NCBI GenBank assembly: GCA_947365485.1
Contig: CANAXK010000007.1
Location: 1-19,375 of the forward strand
Direction of reading: 5' to 3'
Length of the DNA: 19,375 nucleotides
Source: an uncultured bacterium
GTDB taxonomy: Bacteria; Cyanobacteriota; Vampirovibrionia; Gastranaerophilales; Gastranaerophilaceae
The position numbers and the translations under genes were made by a program. The number at the start of each line of letters is the position of its first letter. Position 1 is the first letter of the stretch. Under the pieces are notes generated by a model, which worked only from the letters and a program-made list of their open reading frames with translations, ran no database searches and was not told where the DNA came from. Below, piece by piece: positions 13,628-18,881 of this stretch.

Positions 13628-14379
13628 TGGCAGAAATACTAAATCTTCCTCCAAACCTACCAAAATCACAAAACGCAGAAGTGGGCGCAAGCAAGTTTTG
13701 CCCGGGCTGCGGTCATGGTATAACATTGAAGGCATTAGCAAACGCCGTTGACGAGCTTGGAATCAAGCAGAAAACCGTTTTCGGCTGTGACATCGGCTGT
13801 TCGCTTCTTAGCTGGAATTACATGGACTTAGACACAGTCCAGACCCACCACGGAAGAACGACTCCGGTCATCTACGGGTTCACAAGAGCCAACAAGGACG
13901 CAATCGGAATCGCGTACATGGGCGACGGCGGCGGGCTTGCTATCGGTTCGCAGCACCTTGTTAACGCGTCTGTTAGAGGCGAAAGGATGCTCATAATCGT
14001 TGTTAACAACACAAACTACGGCATGACAGGCGGGCAAATGTCGCCGACCACAATGCCGGGGCAGAAAACAGAGACAACACCTTACGGTCGTGACTGTTCT
14101 GTTACAGGCAAGCCTGCAAAGGGTGCTGAAATGGTTGCAGCAATTGCTGACCCTCAAAAGTCTTACGTTGCGCGTTCAAGCGTTTCAAACATGATTAAGC
14201 TGAAACAAACTTTTGTTAAAGCGCTTAAGAACGTTGAAAACGGCGGGTTCTCTTTTGTAGAAGTGCTTTCAATCTGCCCTCTCAACTGGAGAACTAACAA
14301 CGTTGACACATTCGGAAGGCTTCAGCAAATGGAAGAGTTCTTTGAAGTAAAAGAATTTTTAGTACCGGAAGGGGTGTAG
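13627..14379 (+). CDS. korB: 2-oxoacid:ferredoxin oxidoreductase, beta subunit (TPP/Fe-S)
   Basis: The protein has 250 residues. It binds the diphosphate of thiamine diphosphate and one [4Fe-4S] cluster. The cluster ligands are C25 and C28 (KFCPGCGHG), C58 (DIGCS) and C217 (SICPLNW). The TPP/Mg motif runs from GDGGG (99-103) to NNTNYGMTGGQ (127-137). The start overlaps the alpha stop in TAATG, with GGAGG upstream inside the alpha gene, so translation is coupled. The gamma subunit follows after 4 nt. All expected functional residues are present. Confidence 0.94.
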   Translation: MAEILNLPPNLPKSQNAEVGASKFCPGCGHGITLKALANAVDELGIKQKTVFGCDIGCSLLSWNYMDLDTVQTHHGRTTPVIYGFTRANKDAIGIAYMGDGGGLAIGSQHLVNASVRGERMLIIVVNNTNYGMTGGQMSPTTMPGQKTETTPYGRDCSVTGKPAKGAEMVAAIADPQKSYVARSSVSNMIKLKQTFVKALKNVENGGFSFVEVLSICPLNWRTNNVDTFGRLQQMEEFFEVKEFLVPEGV

Positions 14380-14383
14380 AGAA

Positions 14384-14944
14384 ATGGCAAGAACAAAAAT
14401 AGTATTAGCTGGCGAAGGCGGGCAGGGCGTTCAATCAATCGCGAAAATCCTTGTTGAAGCAGGGTACGAAGCAGGAAAGCAGGTTCTTTATATTCCGAAT
14501 TTCGGTGTGGAACAAAGAGGCGGAGTTTCAATCGCTTTCTGTCAGATTGCGGATGAAAAAATCGGCGAGCCGAGATACTCAAAAGGGGACATCGTTATCA
14601 TGCTTTCTGACAGGGCGATTGACAGGTGTTCAACTTACGCTGACAAAAACTCAACAATAATCTACGACACATCTGTTTGCACCAAAAAGCCAACCTGCGA
14701 GTGCAAGGAAGTAATCGGGATTGACGCAAACAGAATCGCGAACGAGGAATTGAGTTCAAGAGTGTTCAACATCATCATTCTTGGCGTGGTTCTTGAAGCG
14801 ACCCATGTGCTTGAGTTGAGCGACATCAAAAACGCAATGGAAATGGCTCTTGGCAAGAAATTCGACGCAAAGCCGGAGCTTCGGGAGCTTAATTACAAAG
14901 CGCTTGAGATGGGCATAAACATGGTTAAAAAGGCAGGTGTCTAA
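14384..14944 (+). CDS. korC: 2-oxoacid:ferredoxin oxidoreductase, gamma subunit
   Basis: The protein has 186 residues with the POR-gamma family signatures LAGEGGQGVQSIAKIL, NFGVEQRGGVS and ISRYSKGD-like EPRYSKGDIVIMLSD. This subunit contributes to the CoA-side of the active site in the oxidoreductase complex. The ribosome site is a GA-rich run upstream (AAGGGG and GTAGAGAA). Its TAA overlaps the ATG of the ferredoxin subunit (TAATG), the same coupling as alpha-beta. Confidence 0.92.
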   Translation: MARTKIVLAGEGGQGVQSIAKILVEAGYEAGKQVLYIPNFGVEQRGGVSIAFCQIADEKIGEPRYSKGDIVIMLSDRAIDRCSTYADKNSTIIYDTSVCTKKPTCECKEVIGIDANRIANEELSSRVFNIIILGVVLEATHVLELSDIKNAMEMALGKKFDAKPELRELNYKALEMGINMVKKAGV

Positions 14945-15210
14945 TGGAAAAACAGTACAAAGGCTACAAAATAGAAAACGTCGGCAAAGGAAAAGCTGAC
15001 TACTACGTATACACAGACCTGTGCAAGGGCTGCGGGCTTTGCATTGCAAAGTGTCCGATGAACAAAGCCGGCAAAAAATGCCTGCAATGGTCAAAAGAAG
15101 TCGGGCTTTACCAGACTCCTGCCGTTGCACCGGATCCGGAAATCTGCATTGCTTGCGGGCAGTGTGCCATGACCTGTCCGGACAGCGCAATCAGAATTGA
15201 GAGAAAATAA
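14944..15210 (+). CDS. korD: 2-oxoacid:ferredoxin oxidoreductase, delta subunit (2[4Fe-4S] ferredoxin)
   Basis: The protein has 88 residues. Two complete 4Fe-4S motifs are present: C27, C30, C33, C37 (CKGCGLCIAKCP) and C68, C71, C74, C78 (CIACGQCAMTCP). It relays electrons from the TPP site to free ferredoxin. An extra cysteine (C46) lies in the insert between clusters. It is the last gene of the four-gene operon; the following 83 nt hold dyad elements and a separate promoter for the glycyl-radical gene. Confidence 0.93.
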   Translation: MEKQYKGYKIENVGKGKADYYVYTDLCKGCGLCIAKCPMNKAGKKCLQWSKEVGLYQTPAVAPDPEICIACGQCAMTCPDSAIRIERK

Positions 15211-15220
15211 GTTTTTGTTT

Positions 15221-15262
15221 GTTGTATAAACAACAGAAATGTTGTCAAAGATGTTTTATAAT
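15221..15262 (+). promoter_or_regulatory. Promoter with GTTGT dyads upstream of the grcA-like gene
   Basis: TATAAT (15257-15262) predicts a start near 15269. Upstream, GTTGT-ATAA-ACAAC (15221-15234) is centred at about -41.5, and ACAACA-GAAA-TGTTGT (15230-15245) makes an alternative 6-bp hairpin sharing one arm. There is no matching -35. The position is where a class II activator such as a Crp/Fnr protein would sit. The dyad itself is seen; the regulator is inferred. Confidence 0.45.
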
Positions 15263-15293
15263 TAGGATATAGAAAACAAAAGGAGACAACAAG

Positions 15294-15533
15294 ATGACAA
15301 CACAGCAAGAAGAAAACTTAATCAATTTATTAGACGGATACGTAGAAAAGGGCGGTCACCATTTGAACGTGAACGTTTTCAACAGAGATACATTGCTTGA
15401 CGCGCAAGCTCATCCGGAAAAGTATCCGCAGCTTACAGTGAGGGTTTCAGGTTACGCGGTTAACTTTATCAAGCTTACAAAAGAGCAGCAGGATGATGTT
15501 ATTTCAAGAACCTTCCACGGTTCATTAGGTTAG
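15294..15533 (+). CDS. grcA: Miniature autonomous glycyl radical protein (GrcA/YfiD-like)
   Basis: The protein has 79 residues and corresponds almost exactly to the C-terminal glycyl-radical segment of pyruvate formate-lyase: [36 protein letters not shown], then [15 protein letters not shown]. The radical-bearing glycine is G53 in RVSGYAV. In E. coli the related GrcA (127 aa) replaces the damaged C-terminal end of oxygen-cleaved pyruvate formate-lyase, after activation by PFL-activating enzyme. This version lacks GrcA's N-terminal part. It is complete: AGGAG at 15281-15285, its own promoter, and a clean stop. No pyruvate formate-lyase gene is adjacent, so it is not a broken tail of one here. 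Confidence 0.85.
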   Translation: MTTQQEENLINLLDGYVEKGGHHLNVNVFNRDTLLDAQAHPEKYPQLTVRVSGYAVNFIKLTKEQQDDVISRTFHGSLG

Positions 15534-15540
15534 CTTAATC

Positions 15541-15577
15541 ACATCTGACCCCATCCTTTCAGGATGGGGTCAGATGT
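15541..15577. repeat. 17-bp perfect inverted repeat without a T-tail
   Basis: ACATCTGACCCCATCCT (15541-15557) pairs fully with AGGATGGGGTCAGATGT (15561-15577) across the loop TTC. It begins 8 nt after the grcA-like stop. It could terminate transcription, but the following ATAAATTC is not a U-tract. The GC-rich TGACCCC core and length resemble REP/transposon-end elements more than a classical terminator. Confidence 0.6.
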
Positions 15578-15580
15578 ATA

Positions 15581-15676
15581 AATTCTTATCGTAAACGGAT
15601 AAAACACTTCAAGCAATTATATGATATGACTCAATTAGAATTATCGAAAAAGTACCATGTGAATCCTCTACGCTAG
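15581..15676 (+). pseudogene. Possible remnant of a helix-turn-helix (transposase- or Xre-type) gene
   Basis: In the frame from 15581, 31 codons without a start read as a helix-turn-helix-like stretch with KQLYDMTQLELSKKYHV, before a TAG at 15674. The pattern 'K..LY..t..ELskkY.V' is that of IS3-type transposase OrfA or Xre HTH segments. There is no ribosome site or matching downstream domain. It lies directly after the 17-bp hairpin, so both may be traces of one decayed element. The rest of the gap to 15733 shows nothing recognisable. Confidence 0.3.
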
Positions 15677-15733
15677 CATATTAGATTCAATAAACGAGTT
15701 ATTGAGCAAAGCCAACAATATTCAACTCAAGAT

Positions 15734-16753
15734 TTACACATCGTTTTGAACAATCCCCTCCGAAAACTTGTTTATGTTATCCATCGTCGTATTCAAAATC
15801 CTCTTGATAGCCTCTTTTGTGTTGTAAGCAGTATGAGGTGTCACAATCACGTTATCGAGCTGGAACAGCCGTGTATTAATGATTGTCTGCTGGAGTTTAA
15901 ATCTGTCCATCCTGTTGATTCCGGTCATGTAATCAATGTCTGAAATCATTTCTTCGTTTTCAAGCACATCAAGCCCTGCGCCTGCAATTTGTTTGTTTAT
16001 AAGCGCGTTATAAAGTGCCTGCGTTTCAATTAACTCGCCACGTCCAGTATTGATTATAATAGCAGTGTTTTTCATTTTCGAAAAACTGTCTTCGTCAAAC
16101 ATGTGGTAATTATTTTTTGTAAGCGGAGCATGGATTGAGATAAAATCCGATTCCTTAAGCAGGGTGTCAAAATCAGTGTACGTAACACCGTACAGCTGTT
16201 TCATCTCCTCTTTTTCCACGACATCGAAGGCCAGAATATTCATGTTAAGTCCGTGCACAATTCTTGCAAAAGCAGAGCCGATTGCACCGAGTCCGATAAT
16301 CCCAACGGTTTTTCCGCAGAGTTCTGTTCCGATAAGGGATTTCGGGCACACTCTTGCGTTTTTGTACTCGATATAAGACACGGTAACTTTTCTGCAAACA
16401 TCGAGCATAAGTGCTAGTGCGTACTCAGCAACCGTAATATTTCCGTAGTTAGGCGAGGTCTCAACAGCGATATTGTTTTCACGGCAGTATTCAAGGTCAA
16501 TATGGTTAAACCCGACAGAGCGGAGTGCAATAAGTTTGAGGTTTTTGAATTGTTGGAGAACCTCTCTTGTCACGCGCGATGTTGTAAACACAGAAATCAC
16601 GTCCGCGTCGGCATACTCCTCACTAACCAGCGTCAGGTCATTCAGAGGATTCGGCACCAGATAGTATGTAAATTTACCCCCAAATTTACCCTCGTTATTA
16701 TTTTTCAGAAATTCTTCTTCGTAGCTTTCAACGTCAAAGTAAACAATTTTCAT
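15734..16753 (-). CDS. D-lactate dehydrogenase-like D-2-hydroxyacid dehydrogenase
   Basis: I chose the ATG at 16753, with GGAGG 8 nt upstream; a TTG reading from 16768 would start on that ribosome site. The protein has 339 residues. The NAD-binding motif is GLGAIG (154-159), with D177 at the end of the next strand (LAFDV), favouring NADH over NADPH. The catalytic triad of the family is present: R238 (NTGRGELIE), E267 (LDVLENEE) and H307 (VTPHTAYN). The substrate-domain phrase RSVGFNHIDL is typical of D-LDH and VanH. It most likely reduces pyruvate to D-lactate in fermentation. A related role with another 2-oxoacid cannot be excluded. A TAAAAT at 16778-16773 may be its -10. Confidence 0.88.
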   Translation of the reverse strand: MKIVYFDVESYEEEFLKNNNEGKFGGKFTYYLVPNPLNDLTLVSEEYADADVISVFTTSRVTREVLQQFKNLKLIALRSVGFNHIDLEYCRENNIAVETSPNYGNITVAEYALALMLDVCRKVTVSYIEYKNARVCPKSLIGTELCGKTVGIIGLGAIGSAFARIVHGLNMNILAFDVVEKEEMKQLYGVTYTDFDTLLKESDFISIHAPLTKNNYHMFDEDSFSKMKNTAIIINTGRGELIETQALYNALINKQIAGAGLDVLENEEMISDIDYMTGINRMDRFKLQQTIINTRLFQLDNVIVTPHTAYNTKEAIKRILNTTMDNINKFSEGIVQNDV

Positions 16754-16799
16754 TAACCAATCCTCCAAGAGTATTTTATTGATTCAAAACAAAAAATTA

Positions 16800-16831
16800 A
16801 CTCCCCGAAAGGGTATAGCCTGCCGGGGAGT
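16800..16831. repeat. Hairpin ACTCCCCG...CGGGGAGT in a divergent intergenic region
   Basis: An 8-bp perfect stem encloses a 16-nt loop containing GGGTATAGCC. Within the left arm CCC-GAAA-GGG can form a competing small tetraloop hairpin. Read on minus it is followed by TAATTTTTTG, which is terminator-like. The element lies between the divergent dehydrogenase and ferritin-like genes, where a terminator is unexpected. Confidence 0.45.
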
Positions 16832-16864
16832 CACAAGCGTTTTCCTTTAAATTAACATTCATCC

Positions 16865-16880
16865 TGTGACCCCCGTCACA
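16865..16880. promoter_or_regulatory. Perfect CRP-type palindrome TGTGA-N6-TCACA
   Basis: TGTGACCCCCGTCACA has the classical two half-sites separated by six bases. It ends 21 nt before the ATG at 16902, just upstream of the ribosome site. That position would suit repression, or as RNA a small 6-bp hairpin with a CCCC loop. The site is seen; binding by a Crp/Fnr protein is inferred. Confidence 0.4.
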
Positions 16881-16901
16881 AAAATAAGAAAGGATGATAA
16901 T

Positions 16902-18221
16902 ATGAGTTTTAACGCTTTAAAAGAAAAGGGCATGCCTTTAGAAAAACAACTTAGAAACTGGCACCAGATTGTTGGTAAGCCTTACAATAAAGTTGAGGTT
17001 GATTGTTATACAAGAACAAGACAGATTCTTATGAACGGGATTGAGGTTGAGGGCTGGGGATTTAAGCACCAGTTCAACAGATACTCTCCTGACACAGAAG
17101 TTAAAGGGCTTATTGCTCAAATCAGCAGAATCGAAGATTCGCAGCAAACAACAGCCAACTGGATGGGGCCTGCTGACCAGTCAGTTTTAGAGACAACTCT
17201 CGGTTACGAGCAGGTTGCAGTCGACCTTACAGCATGGATGGCACAAAACGAGCCGGATAAGTATGTAAAAGAAACGTTCGACTTTGGTTTGTTAGAAGAC
17301 TTTGACCATCTTTACAGATACAGCCAGTTTGCATACATGGTAGAAGGCATTAAGCCTAATGAAATTGTGCAAGGTCAGACAGACGTTGTAATCGGACGTC
17401 CTACCCAGCACCATCACAATTGCAACTCACTAAGACCACGCAAGCATTATGATAAAGCGACAGCGCACCCGCAAACAAAGGTCAACATCCTTACACTGGT
17501 TGCAGGTGAGCAGCAGACTCACAACTACTATGCAGAACACGGGTTCATGTACGGAGACCATGTGCTTAGAGAAACATTTGCAGAAATCAAGGATGTTGAA
17601 GAAGAACACGTAACAATGTACGAGTCTTTAATTGACCCGACAGAAAGTTTGTACGAAAAGCTTCTGCTTCACGAGTTTACAGAGGTATGTAATTACTACA
17701 CCTGCATGGAAGACGAAGTTGACGAAAGAATCAAGAAGACATGGGAATTGTTCCTTGACATGGAGCTTGGTCACTTGCAGCTTGCAGCAGATTTGTTCAG
17801 AAAATACGAAAAACGCGATCCAGAAGAAGTTATCGGAACAGACATTGTCATCCCATGCCGGTTCATGAGCCAGAAGGCTTATGTCCAGAAGGTGCTTGAA
17901 AAAGAAGTAGACAAGCGTCTTGGCATGAACAAGGATTACACAACAATCGACGAACTTCCGGAAGATTGGCCGAGCTACGCAGTTCAGGAACGCGCAAACG
18001 AGATTTCTTCTCCTACTGAAAACGCAATAAGACTTGTCAGCATCTACCATGACAGGGATATTGTTGCAGCAGACGAGAAGACCAAGAACAAGGAAGTAAA
18101 AATCCTTGACAAAGGCTTGCAGGAAAAAGCGCTTGCTGACAACACGGTATTACCGGAGGAGTTAGAAGAAATGATTGAAGAGCATGAAGCAAGAAAAGAA
18201 GAGAAAGAAGAGTTGATATAA
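16902..18221 (+). CDS. Large ferritin-like di-iron protein, 439 aa
   Basis: I chose the ATG at 16902, with AAAGGATGA just upstream; a GTG reading from 16866 would run through the palindrome. Residues about 195-305 give a complete di-iron four-helix pattern: E203 (AGEQQTHNYY), E233xxH236 (VEEEHVTMYE), E258 or E261 (LLLHEFTEVCNYY) and E288xxH291 (DMELGHLQLA). An N-terminal helical half carries another possible set (E103, E132, H136) and a His cluster (PTQHHHNCN, 168-174). The C-terminus is a charged coiled coil (EELEEMIEEHEARKEE). No signal peptide is present. Relatives of this fold handle oxygen, peroxide or iron, or act as oxidases. The exact family is not one I can name, and the size is well above rubrerythrin or ferritin. 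It is monocistronic, with a strong terminator. Confidence 0.75.
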   Translation: MSFNALKEKGMPLEKQLRNWHQIVGKPYNKVEVDCYTRTRQILMNGIEVEGWGFKHQFNRYSPDTEVKGLIAQISRIEDSQQTTANWMGPADQSVLETTLGYEQVAVDLTAWMAQNEPDKYVKETFDFGLLEDFDHLYRYSQFAYMVEGIKPNEIVQGQTDVVIGRPTQHHHNCNSLRPRKHYDKATAHPQTKVNILTLVAGEQQTHNYYAEHGFMYGDHVLRETFAEIKDVEEEHVTMYESLIDPTESLYEKLLLHEFTEVCNYYTCMEDEVDERIKKTWELFLDMELGHLQLAADLFRKYEKRDPEEVIGTDIVIPCRFMSQKAYVQKVLEKEVDKRLGMNKDYTTIDELPEDWPSYAVQERANEISSPTENAIRLVSIYHDRDIVAADEKTKNKEVKILDKGLQEKALADNTVLPEELEEMIEEHEARKEEKEELI

Positions 18222-18243
18222 TTATTCTATCATAATATCCATG

Positions 18244-18296
18244 CCCCCGGGCCGAATGACGGTCAAACCCGTCATTCGGCCCGGGGGGTTTATTTT
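18244..18296 (+). terminator. Strong intrinsic terminator of the ferritin-like gene
   Basis: A 19-bp perfect GC-rich stem (18244-18262 with 18269-18287; core GGGCCGAATGACGG) has loop TCAAAC and is followed by GTTTATTTTTT. It is one of the longest stems in the window and suggests a highly expressed upstream gene. Confidence 0.92.
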
Positions 18297-18329
18297 TTAT
18301 TTCTGTGGTAAAATTAAGATATAAATTCT

Positions 18330-18413
18330 GTCGGAGTGGTGGAATGGTAGACACGTACGTTTCAGGTGCGTATGGAGAAATCTGTGTGGGTTCAAGTCCC
18401 ATCTCCGACACCA
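18330..18413 (+). tRNA. tRNA-Leu, anticodon CAG, CCA encoded
   Basis: The acceptor arm GTCGGAG pairs with CTCCGAC (18403-18409), followed by discriminator A and an encoded CCA. The anticodon stem TACGT/GCGTA closes the loop TTCAGGT, which places CAG as the anticodon and reads CUG codons. A long variable arm (GGA-GAAA-TCT type) marks it as class II, consistent with leucine. The T arm carries GGGTTCAAGTCCC. The gene is 84 nt. Confidence 0.95.
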
Positions 18414-18450
18414 TAAAAAAGAGGTCATGATGACCTCTTTTTTATGGTGT
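18408..18450 (+). terminator. tRNA terminator whose 20-bp stem includes the tRNA 3' end
   Basis: The arm at 18408-18427, which begins with ACACCA of the tRNA, is perfectly complementary to 18431-18450, with loop TGA. The core GAGGTCA/TGACCTC is followed by six T's, as in an intrinsic terminator. The rest of the spacer to 18556 shows only a weak TATGCT (18545-18550) that may be the -10 of the next gene. Confidence 0.85.
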
Positions 18451-18570
18451 TCGATTAGCCCTTTTGTCCTTTTGTTTCTTTACCAGAGTTTTTGCATACT
18501 TTCCAATTAGTTAAAGCAGGGAATGTAATTTTCCTTGTACCCTCTATGCTTTTATTAGGAGGAACATTTT

Positions 18571-18870
18571 ATGCTAAAAGAACTCAATAAAAATAACTTT
18601 GACGAAGAAATCAAATCAGGCGTCAAGCTTGTAGAATTTTACGCACCATGGTGCGGGTACTGCAAAAAACAGGAGCCGATTCTTCAGGAGATGGACAAGG
18701 TCTGGATTGGTCAGGTTAACACAGACGACAACGCAGAAGTTGCAATCAAGCACGGAATCAATTCTTTCCCGACTTTTTTGATTTTCAGCGAAGGAAAAGA
18801 AGTCGAAAGATTTAGCGGTCTGAGAGATAAATTTGATTTGATGAACAAAGTTATGAAATATGTAAAATAA
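18571..18870 (+). CDS. Thioredoxin-like protein (CGYC active site)
   Basis: The protein has 99 residues, near thioredoxin length, with AGGAGG at 18557-18562. The active site is WCGYC (C28, C31) in FYAPWCGYCKKQEPIL, and the cis-proline is P67 in SFPTFLIF. The classical WCGPC has Tyr in place of Pro, which usually shifts the redox potential toward glutaredoxin/disulfide-isomerase-like behaviour; that is an inference from the family. The segment between strands is slightly short (MDKVWIGQVNTDDN). It has no signal peptide, so it is cytoplasmic. It probably forms a two-gene unit with the DJ-1-like gene 11 nt downstream. No thioredoxin reductase is in view. Confidence 0.9.
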   Translation: MLKELNKNNFDEEIKSGVKLVEFYAPWCGYCKKQEPILQEMDKVWIGQVNTDDNAEVAIKHGINSFPTFLIFSEGKEVERFSGLRDKFDLMNKVMKYVK

Positions 18871-18881
18871 GGAATAAATCT

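Noticed and set aside
14756..15190. 144-codon minus-strand frame opposite korC/korD
   Set aside because: It covers the codons of two conserved subunits with intact iron-sulfur motifs; its Cys/Arg-rich translation is typical of an antisense shadow.
15294..15533. Tail of a frameshifted pyruvate formate-lyase gene
   Set aside because: The gene has its own promoter, AGGAG site and ATG, and the upstream sequence is korD, not PFL.
16800..16831. Known metabolite riboswitch for the ferritin-like or dehydrogenase gene
   Set aside because: I compared it with the fluoride, guanidine, cyclic-di-GMP and cobalamin consensus cores that I know and found no match; only a generic hairpin can be supported.
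17628..18050. 140-codon minus-strand frame inside the ferritin-like gene
   Set aside because: Antisense to a gene with a complete di-iron ligand pattern; no ribosome site.
18037..18414. 125-codon minus-strand frame crossing the terminator and the tRNA
   Set aside because: It reads through a strong intrinsic terminator and a tRNA gene, so it is not a plausible coding region.
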